A stretch of DNA of 64,000 nt from Pseudarthrobacter sp. NamB4 (lineage in GTDB: Bacteria > Actinomycetota > Actinomycetes > Actinomycetales > Micrococcaceae), in the NCBI RefSeq assembly GCF_005796185.1, contig NZ_VAHM01000019.1, positions 22,392-86,391 on the forward strand, written 5' to 3'. A model generated the notes under the pieces. The model was not told where the DNA came from and searched no databases. It saw only the letters and a program-made list of their open reading frames with translations. The position numbers were made by a program, and so were the translations under genes. This document shows positions 53,037-62,953 of the stretch, piece after piece (the first letter of the stretch is position 1; every line of letters starts with the position of its first letter).

Positions 53037-56000
53037 ATGGGGGCTTTTGTGTCTACGACTTTTGATCAACTTCTCGATTCCTACCGTGGTCTTGCTGATT
53101 CGGAGCGGATGAAAGGTAGTTATTTTGAGCAGTTGATTGAGCAGTATTTGGAACACGATGGGGTCCAGGCGCCGCAGTACACGAATGTCTGGTTGTGGCG
53201 TGACTGGCCCGGCCGGAACGGCAAGCCAGACACTGGGATAGACCTTGTGGCCGAGCGAGCGGACGGCGGGTTCACGGCCATTCAGTGCAAGTTTTACGCC
53301 GAGACCCACACCATGCAGAAAAGCGACATCGACTCGTTCATCTCGGCTTCGGGCAAGGAGCCGTTCACCCACCGGCTGATTGTGTCGACAACGTCGAAGT
53401 GGAGCCCGAACGCAGAGGAGATGCTGGACAGCCAGCACATTCCGGTTCAGCGCATCGGACTCTCCGATTTCCGCCACTCCAACATCGACTGGTCCACTTA
53501 TGAGCTGACGGACCCTTCCAAGGCTCCGAGGCTGCACGAGAAGAAGCAACTTCGGCCGCACCAGCACGAGGCCGTCACGGCAACGATGAAGGGGTTCATC
53601 GATAACAACCGGGGCAAGCTGATCATGGCCTGTGGCACAGGCAAGACCTTCACCGCCCTTAAGATCGCCGAGCGGTTCGCCGAGATGGAGGGACACGCCC
53701 GCATCCTGTTCCTAGTCCCCAGCCTGGCGCTCATGTCCCAGTCTCTTAAGGATTGGTCGGACGAGACCGAACAGCCCATGCATGCCTACGCGGTCTGCTC
53801 CGACGTGAAGGTCGGGCGCCAGAAGAACTCGGACCTGACAGATGTCGCTATCCACGACCTCCAGATCCCGGCCACCACGGACGGCAAGACGCTCGTCGAG
53901 GCCATGGGGAAGAATGAACTGGACGAGGGCATGACGGTGGTCTTCTCCACCTACCAGTCCATCGACGCGGTCGCCCAGGCCCAGCAGGCCGGGCTGCCCG
54001 ACTTTGACCTCATCATCTGCGACGAAGCGCACCGCACCACCGGCGCCACCCTGGCCGGCACCGAGGAATCGCACTTCGTCAAGGTCCACCGCAACGACGT
54101 CATTGCCAGCGGCAAGCGGCTGTATATGACGGCCACCCCACGCCTCTTCAACGACGACACCAAGAACGCAGCCATGGAGAAGGACGCCATCCTGTGCTCC
54201 ATGGATGACGAAACCATGTATGGCCCGGTGTTCTACCGGATCGGCTTCGGCGAAGCCGTCACCAAGAAACTTCTAGCCGACTACAAAGTCCTGGTCCTCG
54301 GTGTCGAGGAAACGCAGGTGGTTTCGTCTTTCCAGGACCAGCTTGCCGATTCCAACATGGAATTGAATATCGACGACGTCGCCAAGCTCATCGGTTGCTG
54401 GAACGGTCTGGCCAAGCGCCGCTCCGGTGCCCACGAAACTTCGTTCGGCAATGACCTCGCCCCCATGAAGCGGGCCGTCGCGTTTAACCGCGACATCAAG
54501 TCCTCCAAGCTGGTCGAGTCCGAGTTCGAGGAGCTCGTGCGTGTGCACCTGACCAATCTGGAGAATGACGATCCCACTGATGACCTCAAGGTCCAGGTGA
54601 AGCACATCGACGGCGGCTTCAACGCGGTTGCCCGTGCCGAACGCTTGGACTGGCTGAAAGAGGAGATTAACCACGACGGCGGCAAGCCCACCTGCCGGAT
54701 TCTCACCAATGCCCGCTGTCTGACCGAGGGTGTGGACGTCCCTTCGCTGGACGCGGTGTTGTTCCTGAACCCGCGCAACTCCATGGTGGACGTGATCCAG
54801 GCCGTCGGACGCGTGATGCGCATCGCCAAGGGCAAGCAGTTCGGCTACATTGTGCTGCCCATCGCTATTCCAGAAGGCATGTCTACATCCGAGGCGCTCA
54901 AGGACAACACGCGCTATAAAGTCGTCTGGCAGGTCCTCCAGGCCCTCCGTGCCCATGACGAGCGTATGGATGCGTCCATCAATCAGATCGAGCTGAACCA
55001 CAACGCGCCCGAATCCATCGTTATCGAAACGGTGGACCTGGCGCCAAGGAAAAAGAAAGGTCCGGGCATTGGCGACCCGGAACACGTCGAGCCCGAGGAC
55101 AAGGACTATGAACAGCCGACGCTGCAGTTCCCCGTAGACGATTGGAAGGACGCCGTCTACGCGAAGATCGTGGACAAGTGCGGTAACCGGATGTACTGGG
55201 AAGACTGGTCCAAGGACATCGCAGAAATCGCCAACAAGCATATCGTCCTGATCAACAACCTGCTCGAACAGGCCGACACCGCGCACCGCAAAGCCTTCGA
55301 TGACTTCATCCAAGGCCTGCAGGAGAACCTGAACCCGGACATCGACCAAGCCCAGTCGGTCGAGATGCTCGCCCAGCACCTGGTCACCAAGCCCGTCTTC
55401 GACGCCATGTTTACGGACTCGAACTTCACCGAACATAACCCGGTGTCCCTGGCGATACAGAACATCCTCAACCAGCTGGACGACCATTCCGCATTCGAGA
55501 AGGAACGCGCCGGCCTGGAGAAGTTCTACGACTCCGTGCGTGCCCGGGTGAAGTCCATCGACAACGCCGCGGCCAAGCAGAAAATCATTCTGGAACTCTA
55601 TGACAACTTTTTCCGCAACGCCTTCCCCCGGGTCGCAGACCGCCTCGGCATCGTCTTTACCCCCGTCCCAGTGGTGGACTACATCCTCCGCTCCGCGGAC
55701 GCGGCACTGCGGCTGGAGTTCGGGAAGTCCCTCTCCGATGACGGCGTTTCAATCCTTGAACCCTTCGTCGGCACTGGAACGTTCGTCACCCGTCTGCTGC
55801 AGTCCGGGCTGATTAAACCGGAGGACCTGCACCGCAAGTACACCGAGGAACTTTTCGCCAACGAAATTGTGTTGCTCAGCTACTACATCGCCGCCATCAA
55901 CATCGAAACAGTCTTCGCCGAAGAAGCCTCTCGACTTGGCATAAACCACGGCTACGTGCCGTTCGATGGCATCGCATTGACGGACACATTCCAGCTCAAC

Positions 56001-57857
56001 GAGTCCGACGGCCAAGTTGAATCCACTGTGTTCTTCCCGGAGAACTCCGAGCGGGTAAGACGCCAGAAAAACGCGCCTATTCAGGTCATCGTAATGAACC
56101 CGCCGTACTCCGGCGGCCAGGAGAGCGCCAACGACGACAACCAAAACCAGGCATACCCTGTCTTGGACGCCTCCATCGCGGGATCGTACGCTCGGCACTC
56201 CTCCGGAACGAACAAGAATAGTCTCTACAATTCTTACATCCGCGGAATTCGCTGGGCATCCAACCGGATCAAAGACGACGGTGTCATAGCCTTTGTCTCG
56301 AACGGCAACTTCATCGACGGAAATACAGCCGATGGCCTCCGAAAAGTCTTCGCCACCGAATTCAGCCGCATCTTCATCTACAACCTTCGAGGCGATCAGC
56401 GGACGTCAGGGGAACAGTCTCGCCGTGAAGGCGGGAAGGTCTTCGGATCCGGATCGCGCAACAAGGTGGCAATCGCCATCCTGATCAAGAAGGCCTCCCA
56501 CTCCGGCCTCGCTGACATCCGGTATCGCGACATCGGGGACTATCTCACTCGCGAACAGAAGCTTGACCTCTTGGCCATCGAGCAGTCGCTCGAAGGAACC
56601 GAGTGGGAAACGATTACACCGAACGAGCACGGCGACTGGGTTAACCATCGCGACGAACGCTATGACCTATTCCAGCCGATGGGCGACAAAGCGACGAAGG
56701 GAAAAACTGGAACACCCGGGATTTTTTCGACCTTCTCATCTGGATTGAAGACGAACCGAGATGCGTGGTGCTACAACTTCAGCAGGGATTCGCTTGAGGT
56801 GAGAATGAGGGGAATGATCTCGTTCTATAACGAACAACTTGCATCCGCCGAACCCAGCAACGACCCCACCAAAATCGCTTGGGGCGGGAGTCTCAAGGAA
56901 GATCTCAAACGAGGCAAAGCGCATTTCTATTCCGAGGAGGCCGTGCGAAAGTCCGACTACAGGCCGTTCTGTAAGCAGTTTGTTTACTTTTCGAGCACCA
57001 TGAACGAGCGCCAGTATCAGTTGCCCCGGTTGTTCCCCACGCACTCTCACCCCAACTTGGTTATTACGACTTCCACGGATTACCGCAAGGATTGGTCGGC
57101 TCTTATCACGTCAATTGTCCCCGATCTGTCTTTTGTAGCGACGGACCAGTGTTTCAGCCTCTACACCTACGAAGCTGTTCCCGACGGCGAGTTGCCACTG
57201 GCGGGCGGTTCCGCCGTCGTCGTCGATGGGTACGTTCGCAAGGACAACGTCACCGACATGTCGCTGTCCACCTACCGCGGCTTCTACGAAGACGCGGCCA
57301 TCGGCAAGGAAGACATTTTCTATTACGTGTACGGCCTGTTGCACAGCCCCACATATAAGGAGAAGTACAAAGCCGACCTGATGAAGATGCTGCCCCGCAT
57401 CCCGAAGGTCAAGGACTTCTGGGGCTTCAGCAAAGCTGGACGCGCCCTGGCTGACCTCCACCTCAACTATGAAACAATCGAGCCCTACGCACTCGAGGAG
57501 ATCGTTCAAGGCGAACCTGCCGGCGACCTCTACGACTTCTACCGGGTGCGTAAGCTCTCCTTCGGCGCCCGCAAGGACCGCTCCCGGATCATCTACAACT
57601 CGCGAATCACATTGGCCGGCATTCCGGACGAGTCCTTCGACTACCAGGTCAACGGCAAGTCGGCGCTGGAGTGGATCATCGACCGTTACCAGGTGACGAC
57701 CCACAAGGACTCGCAGATCACCAACGATCCCAACGACTACTGCCGCGAGGTCGGCAACCCCCGCTACATTCTGGACCTCATCAAGCGCATCGTCACAGTG
57801 TCGGTGGAGACCAATAAGATCGTCGCAAACCTGCCCGCCCTGGACATCGCTGAGTAG
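53037..57857 (+). CDS. Single-polypeptide Type ISP restriction-modification enzyme
   Basis: A 1606-aa protein combining all functions of a Type ISP enzyme (LlaGI/LlaBIII class, also near 1600 aa). Residues 1-150: Mrr-like nuclease with DTGIDLVAE (Asp69) and AIQCKFY (Gln83-x-Lys85). Residues 170-600: SF2 translocase with MACGTGKT at 197-204, ICDEAHRT at 328-335, MTATPRLF and AVGRVMRIAKGK. Then a helical coupler and an N6-adenine methyltransferase with ILEPFVGTGTFVT (motif I) near 905-917 and VMNPPYSGG (motif IV) at 1019-1027, and a C-terminal target-recognition region. The start may be GTG 53049, with GGGGG 5-9 bp upstream, instead of ATG 53037. Such enzymes methylate one strand and cut after head-on translocation. 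Confidence 0.92.
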   Translation: MGAFVSTTFDQLLDSYRGLADSERMKGSYFEQLIEQYLEHDGVQAPQYTNVWLWRDWPGRNGKPDTGIDLVAERADGGFTAIQCKFYAETHTMQKSDIDSFISASGKEPFTHRLIVSTTSKWSPNAEEMLDSQHIPVQRIGLSDFRHSNIDWSTYELTDPSKAPRLHEKKQLRPHQHEAVTATMKGFIDNNRGKLIMACGTGKTFTALKIAERFAEMEGHARILFLVPSLALMSQSLKDWSDETEQPMHAYAVCSDVKVGRQKNSDLTDVAIHDLQIPATTDGKTLVEAMGKNELDEGMTVVFSTYQSIDAVAQAQQAGLPDFDLIICDEAHRTTGATLAGTEESHFVKVHRNDVIASGKRLYMTATPRLFNDDTKNAAMEKDAILCSMDDETMYGPVFYRIGFGEAVTKKLLADYKVLVLGVEETQVVSSFQDQLADSNMELNIDDVAKLIGCWNGLAKRRSGAHETSFGNDLAPMKRAVAFNRDIKSSKLVESEFEELVRVHLTNLENDDPTDDLKVQVKHIDGGFNAVARAERLDWLKEEINHDGGKPTCRILTNARCLTEGVDVPSLDAVLFLNPRNSMVDVIQAVGRVMRIAKGKQFGYIVLPIAIPEGMSTSEALKDNTRYKVVWQVLQALRAHDERMDASINQIELNHNAPESIVIETVDLAPRKKKGPGIGDPEHVEPEDKDYEQPTLQFPVDDWKDAVYAKIVDKCGNRMYWEDWSKDIAEIANKHIVLINNLLEQADTAHRKAFDDFIQGLQENLNPDIDQAQSVEMLAQHLVTKPVFDAMFTDSNFTEHNPVSLAIQNILNQLDDHSAFEKERAGLEKFYDSVRARVKSIDNAAAKQKIILELYDNFFRNAFPRVADRLGIVFTPVPVVDYILRSADAALRLEFGKSLSDDGVSILEPFVGTGTFVTRLLQSGLIKPEDLHRKYTEELFANEIVLLSYYIAAINIETVFAEEASRLGINHGYVPFDGIALTDTFQLNESDGQVESTVFFPENSERVRRQKNAPIQVIVMNPPYSGGQESANDDNQNQAYPVLDASIAGSYARHSSGTNKNSLYNSYIRGIRWASNRIKDDGVIAFVSNGNFIDGNTADGLRKVFATEFSRIFIYNLRGDQRTSGEQSRREGGKVFGSGSRNKVAIAILIKKASHSGLADIRYRDIGDYLTREQKLDLLAIEQSLEGTEWETITPNEHGDWVNHRDERYDLFQPMGDKATKGKTGTPGIFSTFSSGLKTNRDAWCYNFSRDSLEVRMRGMISFYNEQLASAEPSNDPTKIAWGGSLKEDLKRGKAHFYSEEAVRKSDYRPFCKQFVYFSSTMNERQYQLPRLFPTHSHPNLVITTSTDYRKDWSALITSIVPDLSFVATDQCFSLYTYEAVPDGELPLAGGSAVVVDGYVRKDNVTDMSLSTYRGFYEDAAIGKEDIFYYVYGLLHSPTYKEKYKADLMKMLPRIPKVKDFWGFSKAGRALADLHLNYETIEPYALEEIVQGEPAGDLYDFYRVRKLSFGARKDRSRIIYNSRITLAGIPDESFDYQVNGKSALEWIIDRYQVTTHKDSQITNDPNDYCREVGNPRYILDLIKRIVTVSVETNKIVANLPALDIAE

Positions 57858-57910
57858 CTGTAAAGCTAACTGCGCCAGATCCGCAACATCGAAGAGGATG
57901 TAGAGCTCAT

Positions 57911-60076
57911 ATGTCTGAAAGCACCGGACCAAACCGGCGAAAGCGCATTCGCGCGGTCATGGAAATATTGGCCGCACACCCCGAGGGAGTCGCGAACACG
58001 AAGGACGCGGACGGGATCTTCCAACTCGCAATCGAACGCGTTCCTCTCAGCCCCGCTGAATCTATGACCAATCCGAGCAACCAACTCCGCGGATACTCAA
58101 GTTTGTCTTTCGACTCCATCGGCCTGGTCGTGGCAGGGTGGATAACCAAGACGGACGGGATCTGGCGCATTACGCCCGAGGGGGTCAAAGCGCTCGACCT
58201 TTACTCTGGGGCAGACGAGCTGTTCGGGCAGATGACCAAGTTGAGTGCCGCCCAGACCGCGGCCCGAAAGGCTAATCGCGCAGAACAACTCCGAACGGTG
58301 CTGGTTTCACGGAACCCTGCTGAGGAAGTTTTCCGGACCACGAGTGCGCTATTCGTGCAACAGGGTCTTCGCGACGGTACGTCTGTATTCGACCCAGACC
58401 GTGACGTTTGGACGGTAGAGGCAATCTCGGAAATCCGGCAGAGGTTCATCGACGCTCCTGACATGGGCGAGGGGACGTTCGTCGAAAAGGTTCGCCAGCA
58501 GTTTGCGGAAGCCTCCGATGACGCTCGGCTGCTGATGGCCGAGCTCGTCACCTGGCAGGTGCTTCCGGCGGTAGACCGAGCCATCGGATTCGGAAAGAAA
58601 CGCGAACGGATCTCTGCAGTTCTGCAGACCATGGACGAGCCCGTTGCCATTCCTGAGCAGGTTCTCAGCGGGCTCAAGAATGGCGTAGTTATGCCCGGCC
58701 AAGCCATGAACAGCAACACCTTCCAAGCGATGGTGGTCGTCATTTCGGTGGTCGAGGCCTATCTGCAGGCAACGGTGGAGACGCAGCAACGAGTGCTGCA
58801 GGATCCATGGGCTTGGAAATCCTTCGTCTTCGGCGTGAAAGGCCACAACTTCCCGACACAACGAAACGCTCTGCTCTACATGGTCCATCCGGAGACGTTC
58901 ACGGATAGCTTCTCCGATGAGGACAAAGGTCTGATACGCAACGCGTTTATCAGTCATGACGCAGATTCCACCGGGGATGTTGACCGGGACTTGTTTAGCA
59001 TCGGCCTGCGCATGCAGCAGGAGAGCGGCAAGCACATCGACTTCTATGACGAGGAGCATAAGCCGCTGTGGAAGAAGGGGAGCAGCCCGAGGCCCAACCA
59101 TGCTGGTGAAGTCGACGGCGAAGCAGCGGAACCGCTGCCGGCACCCGGAAACGAACGGATACCCTTCCCGCAAGCAGACGTTGCCCTGAGCGGCAGGGTG
59201 TTCATCAACCAAGAATGGCTGCAGGACTCGTTGGATTTGCTAGAGTCCAAGCGCCAACTGATTCTTTTTGGCCCGCCCGGCACGGGCAAGACGTTCGTCG
59301 CCCTTGCCCTCGCCGAACACATCGCACGCGACGAAGCCGAGCTTGTCCAGTTTCATCCGAGCTACGCCTACGAAGACTTTTTCCAGGGGTACCGTCCGGT
59401 CACCGTCAATGGCACGCTCAGCTACGAGCTCAAAGACGGGCCGCTTCGGCGGATCGTGGACAAAGCCAACAGGGCCAAGCACCGGAACTTCGTTCTCGTC
59501 ATTGACGAAATCAACCGCGGCAACCTCGCCAAGATCTTCGGCGAGCTCTACTTCCTGCTGGAATATAGGCACCGGAAAATCAATCTCCAGTACAGTGCAG
59601 AAGCATTTGAGCTGCCGGACAACCTCTTCATTATTGGCACCATGAATACCTCCGATCGTTCCATCGCCCTTATGGACGCGGCGATGCGGCGCCGATTTGC
59701 CTTCCGAGAACTCCACCCGGCGCACGAACCTGTCAGCGGGGTGCTTAGCGCCTGGCTCAAGGCGCACCAGCACAACGAACTTGGCCAGGAGCCCGCAGCG
59801 CTGCTCGAGCAACTCAACAAGAAGATCAAGGATGCGGCTTTCAGCATCGGACCTTCCTACTTGATGCCGAAACGCGGAGAACTCACCCATGAAGTCCTAG
59901 ACCGGATCTGGTCATCAGAAATTCTGCCGCTTCTCGAAGAGCATCACTACGGCGAGGGCAAGGATGTGTTGAGGCAATACCGCATTGAAACCCTGCGGGC
60001 GGAGCGTTCCGCCTCGGAAAGTGCAGCCCCAAAGGACGCGACGGGTGGGACTATGGCACCGGCCGAGGCGGAATAG
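57911..60076 (+). CDS. mcrB: McrB-like AAA+ GTPase
   Basis: A 721-aa protein. Residues 1-90 resemble a winged-helix Mrr-N-type domain and 90-420 form a helical target-recognition part. The AAA+ motor follows: Walker A LILFGPPGTGKTFVAL near 451-463, FHPSYAYEDFFQGY near 485, Walker B VLVIDEINRGNLAKIFGELY near 528, and the McrB-type IGTMNTSDRSIALMDAAMRRRF near 576-598. McrB assembles rings, hydrolyses GTP and drives McrC to cut modified DNA. It lies 53 bp after the Type ISP gene and 3 bp before mcrC. Confidence 0.88.
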   Translation: MSESTGPNRRKRIRAVMEILAAHPEGVANTKDADGIFQLAIERVPLSPAESMTNPSNQLRGYSSLSFDSIGLVVAGWITKTDGIWRITPEGVKALDLYSGADELFGQMTKLSAAQTAARKANRAEQLRTVLVSRNPAEEVFRTTSALFVQQGLRDGTSVFDPDRDVWTVEAISEIRQRFIDAPDMGEGTFVEKVRQQFAEASDDARLLMAELVTWQVLPAVDRAIGFGKKRERISAVLQTMDEPVAIPEQVLSGLKNGVVMPGQAMNSNTFQAMVVVISVVEAYLQATVETQQRVLQDPWAWKSFVFGVKGHNFPTQRNALLYMVHPETFTDSFSDEDKGLIRNAFISHDADSTGDVDRDLFSIGLRMQQESGKHIDFYDEEHKPLWKKGSSPRPNHAGEVDGEAAEPLPAPGNERIPFPQADVALSGRVFINQEWLQDSLDLLESKRQLILFGPPGTGKTFVALALAEHIARDEAELVQFHPSYAYEDFFQGYRPVTVNGTLSYELKDGPLRRIVDKANRAKHRNFVLVIDEINRGNLAKIFGELYFLLEYRHRKINLQYSAEAFELPDNLFIIGTMNTSDRSIALMDAAMRRRFAFRELHPAHEPVSGVLSAWLKAHQHNELGQEPAALLEQLNKKIKDAAFSIGPSYLMPKRGELTHEVLDRIWSSEILPLLEEHHYGEGKDVLRQYRIETLRAERSASESAAPKDATGGTMAPAEAE

Positions 60077-60079
60077 TCT

Positions 60080-61267
60080 TTGCCGATCTTCGAACTTCGT
60101 GAAAGCGCCGCCAGCCAGACCTTAGCGTTGCCGGACGGGGTGGGTCGTGCGATTAATGCCCTAGGGATAGCTACCGCTCTTCCGGAAGGAGGCGGTCAGT
60201 GGACCGTGTCCGCAGTATCGAAAGTCGGTGTGATCGCCGTCGGGACAGACGAACTCAGCATCCGGCCGAAGATGCCGATATCTCGGCTGTTTTATCTCAT
60301 GGGGTATTCGCAGGCACCCGGCTATTGGCGAGACGAGGATGTGACCCTTTCCGCTGATGACGAGCTGGCCAGTAGCATTGCCAGCTCGTTCATCCGGCAG
60401 GTCAAGAAAGCGACCGTTCAGGGGTTGCTTCAGGGATACAGGCCCGTGAACGAAGGCGTACCTATGATCCGGGGCCGGCTCGACGTGGCGGCCCAGATTG
60501 GACGCCGTGCCGGCCTTCCCCTGCCAGCGGAGGTCTCGTATGACGACTACACCGTAGACGTCGCAGAAAACCGCCTTTTGCTGTCGGCGGCAAAGACACT
60601 TCTGACGGTTCCGCGTATCCCTGAATCGAACAGGCAGTCCCTACGGAAGCTGCTACTGAAATTCGATGGCGTGGCAACCATTGCCCGTGGGTCCGCGCTT
60701 CCGGAAATACACTTTACCCGCCTGAACGCCCACTACCGACCGGCTGTTGTTCTGGCGCAGATCATTCTTCGCCATGGTTCATTGGAGCAGCCTTCGGGAG
60801 AGGTCGGAGCCAGGGCGTTCCTCTTCGACATGTGGGAAGTCTTCGAGGACTTCGTTTCGGTGGCTCTCCGCGAGGCCATGGGTTCGAACGACGGAAGGAT
60901 CGATCTGCAGTACACGGGCAAACACTTGGACGTCGGCGCCAAAGTCTCCCTGCGCCCGGATATTGTCTGGCACAAGGATGATGTGGTTCTGGCCGTTCTG
61001 GACGCAAAATACAAGGCCGAGAAGAACAAGCGATTCCCGAACGCCGACTTGTACCAGATGCTCGCCTACTGCACGAGGTTTCAAATGAAAGCTGGGCATC
61101 TCGTTTACGCTAAGGCCGAAAATGCGGAGCTCTCGCACCAGATCGACGGTGCCGACATCCACATATACAGCCACGCCTTGGACTTGGAGGCAAAGCCGGA
61201 ACAGCTGCTTCAGCAAGTCCGGAATCTTGCGACAAAAATAATCGAATATTCAAAAGGGGCGTGCTAG
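60080..61267 (+). CDS. mcrC: McrC-like endonuclease subunit
   Basis: A 395-aa McrC-type protein. The N-terminal half carries the McrB-contact domain (LSIRPKMPISRLFYLMGYSQ). The C-terminal PD-(D/E)XK nuclease has LRPDIVWHKDDVVLAVLDAKYK at about residues 291-312 (Asp, Asp-x-Lys), with the Glu of FDMWEVFEDFV upstream. The start is TTG at 60080, 3 bp after the mcrB stop and preceded by GAGGCGGA. Together with McrB it forms a modification-dependent restriction enzyme. Confidence 0.88.
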   Translation: MPIFELRESAASQTLALPDGVGRAINALGIATALPEGGGQWTVSAVSKVGVIAVGTDELSIRPKMPISRLFYLMGYSQAPGYWRDEDVTLSADDELASSIASSFIRQVKKATVQGLLQGYRPVNEGVPMIRGRLDVAAQIGRRAGLPLPAEVSYDDYTVDVAENRLLLSAAKTLLTVPRIPESNRQSLRKLLLKFDGVATIARGSALPEIHFTRLNAHYRPAVVLAQIILRHGSLEQPSGEVGARAFLFDMWEVFEDFVSVALREAMGSNDGRIDLQYTGKHLDVGAKVSLRPDIVWHKDDVVLAVLDAKYKAEKNKRFPNADLYQMLAYCTRFQMKAGHLVYAKAENAELSHQIDGADIHIYSHALDLEAKPEQLLQQVRNLATKIIEYSKGAC

Positions 61268-61344
61268 CACTTTCGTGACGCCAGGTATGGAGCATAGTGC
61301 TGGCGCACTACTCGGAACATCCTTGACAGGTTCAGGGCGTTCTT

Positions 61345-61376
61345 GCAAAGGTCCAGCAAACCGCTGGGCCTTTTGC
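61345..61376 (+). terminator. Rho-independent terminator after mcrC
   Basis: GCAAAGGTCCAGC pairs with GCTGGGCCTTTTGC across AAACC, with one G-T pair and one bulge. The A/T ends of the stem give a TTTT run after the hairpin core. It lies about 80 bp after mcrC and separates it from the PLD gene. Confidence 0.6.
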
Positions 61377-61489
61377 AGAGAGACGCGAGCTCCAATGTCA
61401 CGAGACGTTGCTGGTTCGTCCACTAGATGCGACTTCATATTGAGTATGCACTGGATTCAACACTCACACTCTAAAGGAGACGGAAACAG

Positions 61490-62794
61490 TTGGACGTATA
61501 CCTCCGGAGCATCGATCGTCGGTGGCGCAATGAACTTCACGACGACATGGTCAAAGTCCAGGCATTCTCCCCTTACCTGACGTCCCGGACGGCAGATTCA
61601 GTTCTGGGCGGCGTAGGGGAGGGAGTATGCGAGATTTACACTCTCTTCGAAACGGACGTGTTTGCCTCCGGCGCGTCCTCCTTGCCCACGCTAGTCAAGC
61701 TTATGGAACAAGGGCACCAGCTTTTCCACCTTCCCGATCTTCATGCAAAAATCATTCTCGCCCCTGGAGAGTTTGCCAGCATCGGTAGTCAGAATTTGAC
61801 CAGCCGAGGCACGCGAAACAAGGAAGCAACCGTCGCGTTCCAAGATCCGGCAAATTTGAAGGAACTCGAAAAGAACATTCAGCCGTGGTTGCTGGAACGC
61901 GTCCCCATAACGCCTAAAATGATTGCCGACATGGAGGAACTGCTTCCACCTATACGACGGCTTTACTTGGCCGCACAAGCCGCGGCAAGGCATGCGGACT
62001 CGGAAATCCTTCGCAGGCGCGAGCAACGCGATGACGAGCATTCACAGCGCCTGCAGCTATACAAGGAAAAGGTTAGACGACTCGGCCTCGTTGTCACAGC
62101 CGTCAAGCGAGCGCCGAAATCGCCTCAAGTGTGTTACGGCACAGTAAAACTCATGGAGTCCGAAAAGTACTCGTGGGAATCGCGGACTTACTCATTCTCC
62201 AAAACCAATAGTCTCGTCGTTGGCCGCGAAGACGACCTTACACTCTGGTGGCTAGATGGTAAACGTATAGATCTGGTCCCCCGGAAGCGTTACCTCTGCG
62301 TCCACCAGAACGGCAGAAAACTGGGGTGGGCAAGAGTTGGAAAAACTCGGATCACGTATATCGGGAAGGGCGTCAGACGAACTGAGCCAATCTGGATGGC
62401 GGGGCAGCGTTACGTCCTTAGTTTCAACGCTGATTGGTCTCACCAGTCGGCATATGGACGAAACGCGACTGTCAAAATTAGTCATTTGAGCGGGAACCCT
62501 GTTTGTGTTGTCAGCATTTGGTTCAGCATTGACGATGTTCTCCTGCTCCATGCTGAGGCCGCAGAGGGGGGAACACTTCCCGACACGACAAAGTCGGCGA
62601 TGGTCAATTGGGTCCGGGAAAATCCCACCGACTTCCGCAGGACGGTCCTGCCCCACTTCGTCTCACCGTTCCTCTACGAGGAACGCCTAAACGGCGTTCA
62701 AGCCACTGACTTTTTCGGTCCACTTGGGAGCCGCTACAAGCTTGGGTTGCTTCAGGCCGACGGAAATGCAGTCATCACTGTCGAATCAGTCTAA
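61490..62794 (+). CDS. Phospholipase-D-like (PLDc) protein
   Basis: A 434-aa protein with one clear HKD-type motif, LHAKIILAPGEFASIGSQNLTSRG (His-x-Lys, then GSxN) at about residues 82-105. The single motif implies a dimeric PLD-type nuclease or phosphodiesterase. A helical region (150-200) and a 230-residue beta-rich C-terminal domain follow, not recognised, possibly for target binding. The start is TTG with AAAGGAGA 9 bp upstream. It follows McrBC on the same strand but across a terminator, so it is probably transcribed separately. PLD nucleases of this sort are common next to restriction systems. Confidence 0.75.
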   Translation: MDVYLRSIDRRWRNELHDDMVKVQAFSPYLTSRTADSVLGGVGEGVCEIYTLFETDVFASGASSLPTLVKLMEQGHQLFHLPDLHAKIILAPGEFASIGSQNLTSRGTRNKEATVAFQDPANLKELEKNIQPWLLERVPITPKMIADMEELLPPIRRLYLAAQAAARHADSEILRRREQRDDEHSQRLQLYKEKVRRLGLVVTAVKRAPKSPQVCYGTVKLMESEKYSWESRTYSFSKTNSLVVGREDDLTLWWLDGKRIDLVPRKRYLCVHQNGRKLGWARVGKTRITYIGKGVRRTEPIWMAGQRYVLSFNADWSHQSAYGRNATVKISHLSGNPVCVVSIWFSIDDVLLLHAEAAEGGTLPDTTKSAMVNWVRENPTDFRRTVLPHFVSPFLYEERLNGVQATDFFGPLGSRYKLGLLQADGNAVITVESV

Positions 62795-62953
62795 CTTGGC
62801 CGGGGTTCCAAAGCATTGTACAAAAGACAGTGCTTCGTTTTTGACTTCTGCAAGCTGTTTGCCCTCGACACCGGACCGACTACTGCTAGTTCTGATATCC
62901 GCCTCGACGTCCTGGTCCAGGGCCAGGCCCACTCCACTGTCGGCAGACTGCTA

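Noticed and set aside
54273..55487. 404-codon open frame on the minus strand inside the Type ISP gene
   Set aside because: The plus-strand protein has all Type ISP motifs. The minus frame is a by-product of GC-rich third positions and has repetitive V/L/D/H composition.
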